From Jannaschia pagri (GTDB lineage: Bacteria; Pseudomonadota; Alphaproteobacteria; Rhodobacterales; Rhodobacteraceae): DNA of 64,000 nt. The position numbers and the translations under genes were made by a program. Each line of letters starts with the position of its first letter. Within the stretch, counting starts at the first letter, position 1. The DNA lies in contig NZ_BPFH01000007.1 in the NCBI RefSeq assembly GCF_019655435.1, positions 124,001 to 188,000 on the forward strand. The letters are read 5' to 3'. Shown here piece after piece: positions 38,893 to 48,446 of the stretch. The notes below the pieces were generated by a model. That model did not search any database. It was not told the DNA's origin and saw nothing but the letters and a program-made list of their open reading frames with translations.

Positions 38893-40329
38893 ATGGTTGC
38901 ATCCGATCTGAATATCATCCTGCCGGAAATCCTGCTGGCACTCTTCTCGATGGCGGCCCTGCTAGGTGCAGTCTACACGAGCAAGGACGCTCTGGCGCGG
39001 CCCTTGGTCTGGCTGACCGCTGCTGTGCTGACGCTGGTGGCGATCTGGATCGCCCTGGCGAGCCCTGGCGGCACCGGCTTCGACGGTATGATTGTTAAGG
39101 ACGGCTTTGCCCAATTCGCGCAAGTGACGATCCTGTTGTCCGCCGCTGTCGTGCTCATCATGGGGCAGGACTATATGGAGCGGACCGGGCTGATGAAGTT
39201 CGAGTACCCGATCCTGATCACCCTGGCGTCCATCGGGATGATGGTCATGGTGTCCTCGGGCAACTTGCTGACCCTCTACATGGGGTTGGAGCTTCAGTCC
39301 TTGTCGCTCTATGTCGTTGCCTCGCTGCGTCGTGACAACGTGAAATCGACCGAGGCCGGTCTGAAGTACTTTGTGCTGGGCGCGCTGTCCTCGGGTCTGC
39401 TGCTCTACGGGATTTCGCTGACCTACGGCTACACCGGTACGACCGATTTCGCGGGCGTCATTGCTGCTGCCCAAGACGGAGAGATCCCAATCGGTCTGCT
39501 GTTTGGTCTCGTCTTCATGATCTCGGGCCTTGCGTTCAAGGTCTCGGCCGCGCCGTTCCACATGTGGACGCCTGACGTCTACGAAGGCTCGCCCACGCCG
39601 GTCACTGCGTTCTTCGCGACGGCCCCTAAGGTCGCGGCGATGGGCATGTTCGCACGGGTCGTGCATGATGCCTTCGGTGGCGTGGTTGGCGATTGGCAGC
39701 AGATCGTGGCGCTCTTGTCGGTGTTGTCCATGTTCCTGGGGGCCGTCGCGGCCATTGGCCAGCGGGACATCAAACGTCTGATGGCCTATTCGTCCATTGC
39801 CCACATGGGCTATGCGCTGATGGGGCTGGCCGCCGGAACGGCTGGCGGGGTCGAGGCGATGCTCCTCTACATGGCGATTTACGTTGTGATGAATATCGGG
39901 ACGTTTGCCTTCATCCTGTCCATGTCCCGCGATGGGGTCGAGACAACGGACATCGCCTCCCTCAAGCAGTTTTCGGACAAGCAACCTGGCAAGGCGCTGG
40001 CTCTGCTCGTCTTGATGTTCTCGCTTGCAGGGATCCCGCCCATGTTGGGTTTCTTCGCCAAGCTGGCCGTCTTGCAAGCCGCGGTTGACGCAGGCCTCGT
40101 GTGGCTAGCCGTGTTGGGCGTGATCGCTTCGGTCATTGGCGCGTTCTACTACCTGCGCATCGTGTACTTCATGTACTTCGGCGAGGCAGAAGACACTGTC
40201 GACGGCGACATGCCAGCCGTGCAATGGGTCGCACTGTCTGGCGCTGCGATCATTATGGTGATCGGCATCGTCAACCTGTTCGGTTTGGAAGGTATCGCCG
40301 CCGCCGCTGCCGCGACCTTGGTGAACTGA
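38893..40329 (+). CDS. nuoN: NADH-quinone oxidoreductase subunit N
   Basis: A 478-residue antiporter-like subunit. It has [19 protein letters not shown] with the conserved Glu, [55 protein letters not shown] and [16 protein letters not shown]. It closes the complex I gene set; the next coding region (birA) starts three bases later, so the transcript probably continues. Confidence 0.97.
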   Translation: MVASDLNIILPEILLALFSMAALLGAVYTSKDALARPLVWLTAAVLTLVAIWIALASPGGTGFDGMIVKDGFAQFAQVTILLSAAVVLIMGQDYMERTGLMKFEYPILITLASIGMMVMVSSGNLLTLYMGLELQSLSLYVVASLRRDNVKSTEAGLKYFVLGALSSGLLLYGISLTYGYTGTTDFAGVIAAAQDGEIPIGLLFGLVFMISGLAFKVSAAPFHMWTPDVYEGSPTPVTAFFATAPKVAAMGMFARVVHDAFGGVVGDWQQIVALLSVLSMFLGAVAAIGQRDIKRLMAYSSIAHMGYALMGLAAGTAGGVEAMLLYMAIYVVMNIGTFAFILSMSRDGVETTDIASLKQFSDKQPGKALALLVLMFSLAGIPPMLGFFAKLAVLQAAVDAGLVWLAVLGVIASVIGAFYYLRIVYFMYFGEAEDTVDGDMPAVQWVALSGAAIIMVIGIVNLFGLEGIAAAAAATLVN

Positions 40330-40332
40330 CGC

Positions 40333-41073
40333 GTGGCGTGGCCCGAGGGCGTCGCGCGGGTCATCCTGCCGAGCATCGACAGCACGTCGCTTGAGGCGGT
40401 GCGGCAAATGCCGCAGGTGCCCACATGGTTCCTGGGCCTTCAGCAAACCGCCGCCAAGGGCCGTCGGGGGCGGGCGTGGTCCATGCCCGCAGGAAACTTC
40501 GCCGCGTCCTTGATCTGGCGCCCCGCTGGCAACCCGGGCGACCTGGCCCTGCGCAGTTTTGTGGCGTCCCTGGCCCTCCATGACGTGCTGAGCGGTATGG
40601 GCGTGCAAGGCCTGTCGTTGAAGTGGCCCAATGACGTGCTGCTCAATGGCGGAAAACTTGCCGGGATCTTGCTGGAGAGCCCGGCGCCTGGCTTCCTCGT
40701 CCTCGGTATGGGGATAAACCTGATTGCCGCGCCCGCGCCTGCCCAGGTGGAGGCCGGTGCCCTGGCGCCTGTGTCTCTGCTAGAGGCGTCGGGCTTGCGC
40801 GTGACGCCTGACGCGATGCTAGAGGCCCTGGCCGCCGCTTTCGCCACAAGAGAGGCGCAGCTTGCCACCTGGGGGTTTCCACCCATCCGCACCGCCTGGA
40901 TGCAGCACGCCGCGCGGGTCGGCCAGCCGGTGACGGCCCGGATGGTGACCGAAACGGTCGAGGGGATCTTTGAGGATGTGGACGACGATGGTCACCTCGT
41001 CCTGCGCACGGCCACGGGCCAGCGGCGGATCACGGCCGCCGATGTCTTTTTCGGAGGTGCGCCATGCTCCTGA
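40333..41073 (+). CDS. birA: Biotin--[acetyl-CoA-carboxylase] ligase
   Basis: A 246-residue biotin protein ligase that charges carboxylase carrier domains such as MccA in this window. The biotinyl-AMP loop appears as AAKGRRGRAWSMPAGNFAAS, followed by SLKWPNDVLLNGGKLAGILLES. There is no N-terminal DNA-binding domain, so it is the monofunctional type and not a repressor. The GTG start at 40333 is used because the frame has no nearer ATG. It overlaps coaX by 10 bp. Confidence 0.92.
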   Translation: MAWPEGVARVILPSIDSTSLEAVRQMPQVPTWFLGLQQTAAKGRRGRAWSMPAGNFAASLIWRPAGNPGDLALRSFVASLALHDVLSGMGVQGLSLKWPNDVLLNGGKLAGILLESPAPGFLVLGMGINLIAAPAPAQVEAGALAPVSLLEASGLRVTPDAMLEALAAAFATREAQLATWGFPPIRTAWMQHAARVGQPVTARMVTETVEGIFEDVDDDGHLVLRTATGQRRITAADVFFGGAPCS

Positions 41074-41831
41074 CGATCGACTGCGGAAACACCAACACGG
41101 TTTTCGCGATCTGGGACGGGACCGAGTTCGTCGCATCCTGGCGGCGGGCGACGAACGCCCATAGCACGGGCGATGAATACTACACCTGGCTGCGAACCTC
41201 GATGACCTTGCGGTCGCTGGATGTGGAGATCACGGAGTGCATCATCTCCTCTACGGTGCCGCGGGTGGTGTTCAACCTGCGGGTGCTCTGTGATCGGTAC
41301 TACGACACACGGCCCCTGGTTGTCGGCAAGCCGGATTGTGCCTTGCCTGTCGCCCCACGTGTGGATGCGGGGACGACCGTCGGTCCGGACCGCTTGGTCA
41401 ATACCGCCGCCGGGTTTGACCGCCATGGCGGAGACCTGATCGTGGTCGATTTCGGCACCGCGACGACCTTCGATGTGGTTGATCACGACGGCGCTTATGT
41501 GGGCGGCGTCATCGCGCCCGGCGTAAACCTGTCGCTAGAAGCGCTGCACATGGCCGCTGCTGCGCTGCCCCACGTGGACATCACCCAGCCGCAGCGGGTC
41601 GTGGGCTCGAACACTGTCGCCTGTATGCAATCGGGCATTTTCTGGGGCTACGTGGGGCTGATCAAAGAGATCGCCGCGCGCATCAAATCCGAGCGATCCC
41701 GTCCGATGAAGGTCGTTTCGACCGGAGGCCTCGCCCCGTTGTTCCAGCAAGCAGATACCCTATTTGACGTCTACGAAGACGATCTCACGATGCACGGACT
41801 GACCGTGATCCATAAGCATAATAAGGAATAA
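41064..41831 (+). CDS. coaX: Type III pantothenate kinase
   Basis: A 255-residue ASKHA-fold kinase that phosphorylates pantothenate in the first step of CoA synthesis. Motifs are LTIDCGNTNTVFAIWDG (phosphate 1), DAGTTVGPDRLVNTAAG and IVVDFGTATTFDVVDHDG (adenosine/phosphate loops), and VVSTGGLAPLF. It overlaps birA and is followed four bases later by the RNase J gene, an arrangement I recall from other Rhodobacteraceae. Confidence 0.94.
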   Translation: MLLTIDCGNTNTVFAIWDGTEFVASWRRATNAHSTGDEYYTWLRTSMTLRSLDVEITECIISSTVPRVVFNLRVLCDRYYDTRPLVVGKPDCALPVAPRVDAGTTVGPDRLVNTAAGFDRHGGDLIVVDFGTATTFDVVDHDGAYVGGVIAPGVNLSLEALHMAAAALPHVDITQPQRVVGSNTVACMQSGIFWGYVGLIKEIAARIKSERSRPMKVVSTGGLAPLFQQADTLFDVYEDDLTMHGLTVIHKHNKE

Positions 41832-41835
41832 CACC

Positions 41836-43509
41836 ATGGCACGGGACCGGCTCATCTACCTCCCCCTGGGCGGGGCGGGCGAAATTGGCATGAACGCCTA
41901 TGTCTACGGCTATGGACCCGAGGGCAAAGAACGGCTGATCCTCGTCGACCTGGGCATCGCCTTTCCGGACATGGACTCCACGCCCGGGGTTGATGTGATC
42001 CTGCCGGATATTTCGTGGCTGTTAGACCGGTTGGACCGCGTCGAGGCCGTGTTCATTACCCATGGTCACGAGGATCACGTGGGCGGCGTCGGGCACCTGT
42101 TCCGCAAGTTGAAAACGCCGATCCATGCGCGTCGGTTCACGGCCAATCTGGCGCGCCGGAAACTGGTCGAAAAGGGCCAGGACCCGAACAACGTCATCAC
42201 CGCCGAAGCCTATCCCGCGATGATCGACGCCGGGCCATTCCGTGTCGGGTTTCTGCCTGTGTCCCACTCCATCCCCGAAAGCGCGGCGCTTGTCATCGAC
42301 AGCCCAGCGGGCCGTATCATTCACACCGGCGATTTTAAGATCGACCCCAGCCCCGTCGTCGGCGAACCCTTTGACGCGGACCTCTGGGCCGAGGCCGCAA
42401 AAGGCGGTGTCCGAGCCCTGGTGTGCGACTCGACGAATGTCTTTTCCAAACATGAGGGGCGGTCCGAGGCGGAGGTTGCGCCCAACCTCAAACCCCTTGT
42501 GGCCAGTGCGACGGGCCTGTTCGTGGCGACGACCTTTGCCTCCAACGTGGCGCGGCTCAGGTCCTTGGCCGAGGCGGGTGAGGCGGCGGGCCGGTCCATT
42601 TGTTTGATGGGGCGGGCCATGCGTCGCATGACGGAGGCTGCGGTGGAGGAGGGGATCTTGACGGACTTCCCGCGCACCGTGTCACCGGAAGAGGCCGCCG
42701 ACATCCCCCGTGAGAACCTGATGTTGATCGTCACCGGGTCCCAGGGCGAGCGGCGCGCTGCCTCGGCTCAGTTGTCGCGCGGCAAGTATTTCGGGATGGA
42801 ATTGAAAGAGGGCGATACCTTCCTGTTTTCGTCCAAGACGATCCCAGGCAACGAAAAGGACGTCGCTCGGATCATGAACAACCTGTCCGAGATGGGGGTG
42901 GACGTCGTGACCGACGCGGACGGGCTGTACCACGTCTCGGGCCACGCGAACCGGCCCGATTTGGAAACGGTCCACCGCCTCACGGACCCGCAGGTGGTCA
43001 TTCCCATGCACGGGGAGCATCGCCATCTGCGCGAACACGCCAAACTTGCCGAAAGCCTGGGCCGCGTGGGTGTGGTTGCGCCGAACGGCACCATGCTGGA
43101 GCTATCGGGCAATGCGCCCAAGGTCGTGGATCACGTGGAGACTGGGCGGACCTACGTCGATGGATCCACCCTAGTTGGGCAGTTTGACGGCGTGGTCCGG
43201 GACCGCATCCGCATGGCGTTGAACGGCTTGGCCGTCGTCGCGGTGATGGTCGACGACGACGATGAAGTGCTCGAAGACACTTGGGTCGACCTGCGTGGCC
43301 TGCCGGAAGTCGCCGGGAACGGCGCCTCCTTGGCGGACATGATGGAAGAACACTTGGCTGGTCAACTGGCCCGCATCGACACTCGCACGGCGGGGGACGA
43401 CGAAAAGCTTGAGGACCTGATCGTGAAGGGTGTGCGCAAGGTTGCCCAGGATGAGGTCGGCAAACGACCCGAAGTCACGGTTTTGATCACGCGCCTGGCG
43501 GCGGAGTAG
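41836..43509 (+). CDS. rnj: Ribonuclease J
   Basis: A 557-residue metallo-beta-lactamase/beta-CASP RNase with 5'-3' exo- and endonuclease activity in RNA maturation. The metal site is VFITHGHEDHVGGVGHLF, then HTGDFKIDPSP and CDSTNVFSKHEGRSE. The beta-CASP part has IVTGSQGERRAASAQL and VSGHANRPDLE, and the C-terminal His is in PMHGEHRHLREHAKLA. AAGGAATAACACC precedes ATG 41836. It converges on the SDR gene, with a 102-bp gap that contains a CTGACC/GGTCAG hairpin (43573-43588). Confidence 0.94.
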   Translation: MARDRLIYLPLGGAGEIGMNAYVYGYGPEGKERLILVDLGIAFPDMDSTPGVDVILPDISWLLDRLDRVEAVFITHGHEDHVGGVGHLFRKLKTPIHARRFTANLARRKLVEKGQDPNNVITAEAYPAMIDAGPFRVGFLPVSHSIPESAALVIDSPAGRIIHTGDFKIDPSPVVGEPFDADLWAEAAKGGVRALVCDSTNVFSKHEGRSEAEVAPNLKPLVASATGLFVATTFASNVARLRSLAEAGEAAGRSICLMGRAMRRMTEAAVEEGILTDFPRTVSPEEAADIPRENLMLIVTGSQGERRAASAQLSRGKYFGMELKEGDTFLFSSKTIPGNEKDVARIMNNLSEMGVDVVTDADGLYHVSGHANRPDLETVHRLTDPQVVIPMHGEHRHLREHAKLAESLGRVGVVAPNGTMLELSGNAPKVVDHVETGRTYVDGSTLVGQFDGVVRDRIRMALNGLAVVAVMVDDDDEVLEDTWVDLRGLPEVAGNGASLADMMEEHLAGQLARIDTRTAGDDEKLEDLIVKGVRKVAQDEVGKRPEVTVLITRLAAE

Positions 43510-43572
43510 GCGTCGGCGTCCCTCCAACGGGGGGCAGACGCGCGATCGGGGCCGGCGCGTCAGACACAGACG

Positions 43573-43588
43573 CTGACCCGCCGGTCAG
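43573..43588. terminator. Hairpin in the convergent gap after rnj
   Basis: CTGACC-CGCC-GGTCAG, a perfect 6-bp stem, lies between the convergent rnj and SDR genes. It could serve either strand. There is no T-run, so confidence is low. Confidence 0.35.
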
Positions 43589-43611
43589 AGGCCCGGCGCC
43601 GCCCCAGGGTG

Positions 43612-44352
43612 TTACCCTTTGCGGGCGAACAGTCCGTACCACAGCCCGTCGGGCAGGAACTGGCCGCCCCGGAACAGCCAGGAAAAGACGGTGGGAAAGC
43701 TGCGCTTGAACCCGTCTGTGCACATCAGTTCGAACATCTCCTGCGCGGCCTCTTCGGGCTCCATCAGGAATGGCATGTCGAAATCGTTCTTCTCGGTGAG
43801 CCGCGTCTTGATGAAGCCAGGGTTCGCGACCTGGACGGTGACGCCCGTCTTGCGAAGATCTGCGTACATCCCCTCGGCCAGCCACATCACACCGGCTTTG
43901 GACGCGCCGTAGCCCGTTGCCCCCGGCAGCCCGCGAAATCCCGAGAGCGATCCGGTCAACACGATGTGCCCCTCGTCCCGCGCCACCATGTCGCCAATGA
44001 TCGCGCCAACCACGCGGGCGCACCCGGTGAAATTGATGTCGCACATGGCCTCGACCTGTTCGGCGTCCCAGTCTTGGGCCTTTTGCGGCCAGTAGACACC
44101 GGCGAGGAACACCATGCCGTCGATTTTGCCCACGGCCTCGGCGGCCTCTGTAACGCTTTCGAGCGAGGAGACATCGACGGGGACGACCTCGGTCTGGCCT
44201 GGCATGTCGGCGGCAAGCTCTTGCAGTTTGTCTGTGCTGCGCGCGCTGAGGATGACCTCGGCGCCCGCGGCACTGATTTTGCGCGCGAGGGCCGCGCCAA
44301 GCCCTTCGGAGGCCCCAACGATCCAGTATCGCTTGCCGGTCCAGTTACGCAT
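43612..44352 (-). CDS. Short-chain dehydrogenase/reductase in the RpoE-ChrR locus
   Basis: A 246-residue classical SDR: cofactor loop WIVGASEGLGAALA, NIG-region variant CDINFTGCARV, catalytic Ser in LTGSLSGFRG and Tyr-Lys in GYGASKAGVMW. Substrate unknown. It is the last gene of the four-gene minus-strand operon that starts beside rpoE, and overlaps the transporter gene by 8 bp. In Rhodobacter sphaeroides a comparable SDR belongs to the RpoE regulon operon, as I recall. Confidence 0.88.
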   Translation of the reverse strand: MRNWTGKRYWIVGASEGLGAALARKISAAGAEVILSARSTDKLQELAADMPGQTEVVPVDVSSLESVTEAAEAVGKIDGMVFLAGVYWPQKAQDWDAEQVEAMCDINFTGCARVVGAIIGDMVARDEGHIVLTGSLSGFRGLPGATGYGASKAGVMWLAEGMYADLRKTGVTVQVANPGFIKTRLTEKNDFDMPFLMEPEEAAQEMFELMCTDGFKRSFPTVFSWLFRGGQFLPDGLWYGLFARKG

Positions 44353-45580
44353 GGGAAGTCTCCTGTTTCAAATCGCGCCCCGATCGGGCCAGCAGCGCCA
44401 AGGCCAGAGCCTTTAGCCCCAGCGGCACACCGGCGTAGAGCAGGGTGAGTGTGGTAAGCGCGCGAGGGGCGTTCTCGGTTCCCGAGGCGAAGCCGCTCGC
44501 CTCCAGGATCGGGAACAGCGTCACGGCCGCAAAGGCCAAGGTGATCTTGTTGACGAAGTTCCAAAGTCCAAAGCCATCGGCGGCGCCGGGGGCGATGACC
44601 TCCATCCGGCGGGCGAAAAGCGCGGGCAACAGCGTGAGATCCGCGCCCACGGCCGCACCGGAGCCGATGCAGATCAGGGCAAAGAGCCAGGTGTCCCCCG
44701 CGCCCAAGGTCAGCGCCCAGGCATAGACCACCATAGCCAGGACCATGGCGGCCATCAGCACGCGCCAAGCCCCCCATCTTGCGGCTGCGCGGCCCCAGAG
44801 GGGGGCTGCAGCGGCCGCTGACAGGAAGAAGACCAGTAGCAGCGGGCCCGCAGCCGGGGCATTGTCTAAGCGGTCCTCGACAAAAAACAAAAAGAGCGTG
44901 GACGATACTGCCACAGGGGTCGCATTCGCCAAGGCGATCAGCAGCAACCGGCGCGCGGGCGGGTCGCCCAGCACCAAGCCCAAGCCCGTGGCGGCGGGTG
45001 GCGTGCCGCGACCGCTCCATTCCGGGGCCATTGCCCAGAGGGCGAGCAAGGCTGCTGCCGCAAAGATCACCGCATAGAGTGCGAAAGGCGCGCCCGTGGG
45101 CGCCAGCAAAGCGGGCAGGGCTGCCGCAAGACAGACCCCCGTTAGGGCACCGGTTTCCCGCCAACTGGCAAGACGCACATGGCCGTCCCCCATGGCGGCG
45201 GCTTTGGCAACGCCCTGGGCGTAGAAGCAGATGGTCAGAAAACTGAACCCGCTGAACAGGGCGGCTAAGGTAACCGCGAACCACCAAATGGGGGGTAATA
45301 GAGGCTCCATGGCGAACAGACCCAGCATGGCGAGCGCCATGATCGCCCCCGCCCCCCAGGCCATCGGTCCACGGACTGAGGCCGTCATCGCGGACAGGCG
45401 GGCCAAAAGCGGGTCTTGTACCACGTCCAAAAGCCGAAGGAGGAACAGTGCAAATGTGAGTTGCGTCAGGGTCACCCCATAGCTGTCCACATAGAACTTC
45501 GGCGCATGGATGTAGATCGGCAGGCCCGCCGCCGCGAGGACCGCCGCGAAGGCTGCGTAGCGCGGCAAGCCCTGTCCCAT
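44345..45580 (-). CDS. MFS-type (GPH-like) transporter
   Basis: A 411-residue twelve-helix transporter. The N-terminal half has PIYIHAPKFYVDSYGVTLTQLTFALFLLRLLDVVQDPLLARLSA, which matches the glycoside-pentoside-hexuronide (GPH/MFS_2) type with its D-x-x-x-D-P motif in loop 2-3. The second half contains FLFFVEDRLDNAPAAGPLLLVFFLSAAAAAPLWGRAAARWG. Substrate unknown. It is the third gene of the operon; one base separates it from the DUF1365 gene. Confidence 0.85.
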   Translation of the reverse strand: MGQGLPRYAAFAAVLAAAGLPIYIHAPKFYVDSYGVTLTQLTFALFLLRLLDVVQDPLLARLSAMTASVRGPMAWGAGAIMALAMLGLFAMEPLLPPIWWFAVTLAALFSGFSFLTICFYAQGVAKAAAMGDGHVRLASWRETGALTGVCLAAALPALLAPTGAPFALYAVIFAAAALLALWAMAPEWSGRGTPPAATGLGLVLGDPPARRLLLIALANATPVAVSSTLFLFFVEDRLDNAPAAGPLLLVFFLSAAAAAPLWGRAAARWGAWRVLMAAMVLAMVVYAWALTLGAGDTWLFALICIGSGAAVGADLTLLPALFARRMEVIAPGAADGFGLWNFVNKITLAFAAVTLFPILEASGFASGTENAPRALTTLTLLYAGVPLGLKALALALLARSGRDLKQETSHA

Positions 45581-45581
45581 A

Positions 45582-46346
45582 TCAGCGCGAGACCTCGGAG
45601 GCGGGCGGCTGGGGACGCGACCGGAAGGTGGCGCCTTTCCACCAGAGTTTGAGCGCCTGCCAATGGATCAGCGCCAAAACCCGGCGCGACCCGAAGGGAC
45701 GGCGCAGGGCAGCGCCAAGCAAGCCTCGACTGGTCAGGGGCTTGCGCGGTCCAGCCAGCGTTGCCAACAGCCGGGCATCCCCGTGGGTGTATTCGATCCA
45801 GATCCCGATCCGTTCCGCCGAAACGTCGAAGCGGAAAGCATAGGCGCCCGTGACCGGCTGGAACGGCGAGACGTGGAAGATCTTTTTGGCCGACAACGTC
45901 ATCTGCGGGGTAATCGGCGCGAAGTCATCCGCATGACACAGATAGCTGTGGCGGTCGCCGAAGGTGTTGTTCACCTCCGCGATGACCACGCGCAGGCGGT
46001 CTTCTGCATCGTGGCAGAGCCAAAAGCTGACCGGGTTGAACACGTGACCCAGGACCCGTGGTTGCGCCAGCAGCAACAGCCGACCGGGTGCCACCGTGAT
46101 TTGATGGTCTCTCAGCGTGTCCCGCACCCAGGCGGCGCCTCGCCCGTCCCCGCGCGCACCACCATGGTCGCGGTCGTGCAGGGACGCCAGGTTCCGGCCG
46201 TTTCGGGAAAACAGTCGTGGCAGGCGCGGGGCTGCGTCCTCGGGGTCGAGCACCACGTAATCGACGCCGTAGCTAAAGGCGTTGCGGACACCTTCGCCAT
46301 CACGTCCATGAAAGGTGCGTCCCGGTATGTGTTCCACCACGCTCAT
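45582..46346 (-). CDS. DUF1365 family protein
   Basis: A 254-residue protein of DUF1365. Typical elements are FSYGVDYVVLDPEDAA near the N terminus, LLLAQPRVLGHVFNPVSFWLCHD, VIAEVNNTFGDRHSYLC, and KIFHVSPFQPVTGAYAFRF. The family regularly sits next to an FAD amine-oxidase-like protein and often a cyclopropane-fatty-acid-synthase-like methyltransferase, and is linked to lipid modification. The start at MSVVEHIPG (46346) overlaps the FAD gene stop. The methyltransferase is not in this operon. Confidence 0.88.
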   Translation of the reverse strand: MSVVEHIPGRTFHGRDGEGVRNAFSYGVDYVVLDPEDAAPRLPRLFSRNGRNLASLHDRDHGGARGDGRGAAWVRDTLRDHQITVAPGRLLLLAQPRVLGHVFNPVSFWLCHDAEDRLRVVIAEVNNTFGDRHSYLCHADDFAPITPQMTLSAKKIFHVSPFQPVTGAYAFRFDVSAERIGIWIEYTHGDARLLATLAGPRKPLTSRGLLGAALRRPFGSRRVLALIHWQALKLWWKGATFRSRPQPPASEVSR

Positions 46347-47641
46347 TCGGCGGCAACGGACAGGCTGCGGTCCCGCTCCAGTCGCGCGACCACGTCCAGG
46401 GCGCTGCGGAAGCCGTCTTCGTGGAACCCATTGTGCATCCAGGCGCCACAGAACCAAGTGTTGCGCGTGCCGTTGATGTCCCGCAGCTTGGCCACAGCCT
46501 CCATCATGGCGAGATCATAGACCGGGTGGCGGAAGGCGACTTGGTCGTAGATCGCCTCCTCCCGGATAGGGGTTTGTGGGTTGAGCGTGACAAACAGGGG
46601 ATCGTCTTGGGGGATCGGTTGCAGACGGTTCATCCAATAGGTCAGGCCAATGTGGTCCGGCTTCGTGCCGCCCGGCTCGGCATAGTTCCAGGCGGCCCAG
46701 ACTTTGCGCCGTTTGGGCATCAACCCGGCATCGCAATGGGTGATGGCCGTGTTCGGTTGATACCGGATGTTGCCCAACAACGCTTGTTCTTCGGCGCTTG
46801 GGTCGCTCAGCAGGGCGAGGCTGTCATCTGAATGGGTCGCCAGGATAACGTCGTCGAAGAATTCCCAGTCGCCCCCGGTGAGTTTGACCTCAGGGCCGGA
46901 GGTCGTGCGGCGGATGCCTTTGACCGGCGAGCCGAGACGGATATCGACGCCCGCGTTCCGTAGGTGAGCTTCCAAACGGCTGACATAGGCGGTGGAGCCG
47001 CCCTCAACCGTGTACCACTGATGCTGACCGGAGGCGGATAAGAGGTGATGGTTGGCGAAGAACTTCACCATTGCCGCTGCAGGAAAATCCATCACGTCCT
47101 GGGACGGTGTGGACCAGATCGCGCCCGATATGGGGCCGAGGTACCAGTCGCGGAAGGATTGCCCCAATCCCATCTCATCCAGAAAGTCGCGAAGGCTCAG
47201 GGAGGTATCCCGCGCAGCATCCGCCGCCTTGGCGTTCCATCGCAGAATGTCCCGCACCATGCGCAGAAACTGAGGCTTCACCAGGTTTCCGCGCTGGGCA
47301 AACATCGTGTCGATCGTTTGCGTGCTGTATTCCAGCGCGCCATTCCCGAAGGAGGCCGCGAAAGACATATCGCTGTCTGCGATTGGGACGGACAGCTCTT
47401 CGAACAATCGTGTCAGGTTTGGGTAATTCACCTTGTTGAACACGATGAAGCCAGTGTCGACAGGTTGGTCGCCGCGCTTGCCCGCCATGATGGTCCGCGC
47501 GTGGCCGCCCAACCGCGGCTCAGCCTCAATCAAGGTGACAGAAGCGGTTCGCGACAGGGCATGGGCAGCGGCCAGACCGCTGATGCCGCCGCCCACCACC
47601 GCGATACGGCGGGGGGACGGCGAAGAAAGTTCAAATGGCAC
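46343..47641 (-). CDS. FAD/NAD(P)-binding amine-oxidase-like protein of the singlet-oxygen operon
   Basis: A 432-residue flavoprotein. The dinucleotide fold is at residues 12-40 (RIAVVGGGISGLAAAHALS), followed by EAEPRLGGHARTI and DTGFIVFNKVNYPNL, and the C terminus WFCGAWMHNGFHEDGFRSALDVV. It corresponds in kind and position to the oxidoreductase next to rpoE in R. sphaeroides, whose homolog takes part in furan fatty acid formation under singlet-oxygen stress (from memory). First gene of the minus-strand operon, divergent from rpoE. Confidence 0.87.
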   Translation of the reverse strand: MPFELSSPSPRRIAVVGGGISGLAAAHALSRTASVTLIEAEPRLGGHARTIMAGKRGDQPVDTGFIVFNKVNYPNLTRLFEELSVPIADSDMSFAASFGNGALEYSTQTIDTMFAQRGNLVKPQFLRMVRDILRWNAKAADAARDTSLSLRDFLDEMGLGQSFRDWYLGPISGAIWSTPSQDVMDFPAAAMVKFFANHHLLSASGQHQWYTVEGGSTAYVSRLEAHLRNAGVDIRLGSPVKGIRRTTSGPEVKLTGGDWEFFDDVILATHSDDSLALLSDPSAEEQALLGNIRYQPNTAITHCDAGLMPKRRKVWAAWNYAEPGGTKPDHIGLTYWMNRLQPIPQDDPLFVTLNPQTPIREEAIYDQVAFRHPVYDLAMMEAVAKLRDINGTRNTWFCGAWMHNGFHEDGFRSALDVVARLERDRSLSVAAE

Positions 47642-47675
47642 GGCTGGGTCAGTCCAATTTGGTGAGCGTCATGTA

Positions 47676-47705
47676 AGAGTACGTCTTGGGCCTAACAGCG
47701 GATCA
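47676..47705 (-). promoter_or_regulatory. RpoE-type promoter for the FAD/DUF1365/MFS/SDR operon
   Basis: On the minus strand TGATCC (47705-47700) is followed by exactly 18 bases and TACTCT (47681-47676), ending 34 bases before the FAD gene start. TGATC with an 18-base spacer is the known form of R. sphaeroides RpoE promoters; the -10 match is imperfect. Confidence 0.6.
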
Positions 47706-47750
47706 TCCGAAGGTCCCGCGCCTTCTGTCGGCCATCGATGCGCGACAATG

Positions 47751-47780
47751 TGATCCAAGCGTCGGGATGGGCCGTAACCC
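47751..47780 (+). promoter_or_regulatory. RpoE-type promoter for rpoE-chrR (autoregulation)
   Basis: TGATCC (47751-47756), 18 bases, then TAACCC (47775-47780), 85 bases upstream of the rpoE start. It mirrors the divergent signal on the other strand with the same -35 hexamer and spacer. The two -35 elements face away from each other, 45 bp apart. Confidence 0.6.
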
Positions 47781-47865
47781 ACGCAGAGTTAGACAAAACG
47801 CGCCTCTGTGCTGTAAGGTCCGAAATCGCGGGATCCCCCGCGCTGACCTCGGAGTGGAGAGTGGC

Positions 47866-48441
47866 GTGACGTACGACACCAAAGACGAGGCTTACTGGAC
47901 TGCCTTGCTCGTTGCCGTCGGGTCCAAAAAGGACCGGGACGCGTTCGAGGAGTTGTTCAGTCACTACGGGCCGCGTGTGAAGGCGTTTTTGATCCGCACT
48001 GGTTTGACCCCCAGTGTGGCGGAGGATTGCATGCAAGACGTGATGGTCACGCTCTGGCGAAAAGCCCACCTTTACGACCCGACTCGGGCGACCGTTGCGA
48101 CGTGGCTTTTCACAATTGCACGCAATCGCAAGATCGACCTGATCCGCAAAGCCAAACGTCCTGAGCCTGAAGATTTGCCCTGGGGTCCACAACCAGAGCC
48201 GGAGCAGGCGGACGTTTTGGCCTTGAGAGACGACACACGACGCCTAGCTGAAGCGGTGGCGCAGTTACCGCCAAAGCAACGGGAGTTAATCGAAAGGGCG
48301 TTTTACGGCGATCTTTCACATAGCGAAATCGCGGCAGAGACGGGGCTGCCGCTGGGGACAATAAAGTCGCGTATCAGGCTGGCGATAGACCGGTTGCGAT
48401 ACACCATGGATTCAGACGTCCAAGGCGCTGCGCGGCAATAG
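47866..48441 (+). CDS. rpoE: ECF RNA polymerase sigma factor RpoE (ChrR-controlled)
   Basis: A 191-residue group IV sigma factor. Region 2 is RDAFEELFSHYGPRVKAFLIRTG, CMQDVMVTLWRKAHLYDPTRATVATWLFTIARNRKIDLIRK; region 4 is LPPKQRELIERAFYGDLSHSEIAAETGLPLGTIKSRIRLAIDRLR. It groups with the R. sphaeroides RpoE that answers singlet oxygen, because it is followed by a ChrR and is divergent from that sigma factor's known target operon. The GTG at 47866 has GGAG six bases upstream; another in-frame GTG lies 12 bases earlier. Confidence 0.9.
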   Translation: MTYDTKDEAYWTALLVAVGSKKDRDAFEELFSHYGPRVKAFLIRTGLTPSVAEDCMQDVMVTLWRKAHLYDPTRATVATWLFTIARNRKIDLIRKAKRPEPEDLPWGPQPEPEQADVLALRDDTRRLAEAVAQLPPKQRELIERAFYGDLSHSEIAAETGLPLGTIKSRIRLAIDRLRYTMDSDVQGAARQ

Positions 48442-48446
48442 CAAAC

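Noticed and set aside
43609-44448. 279-codon plus-strand frame
   Set aside because: Antisense to the SDR gene, which has complete catalytic motifs.
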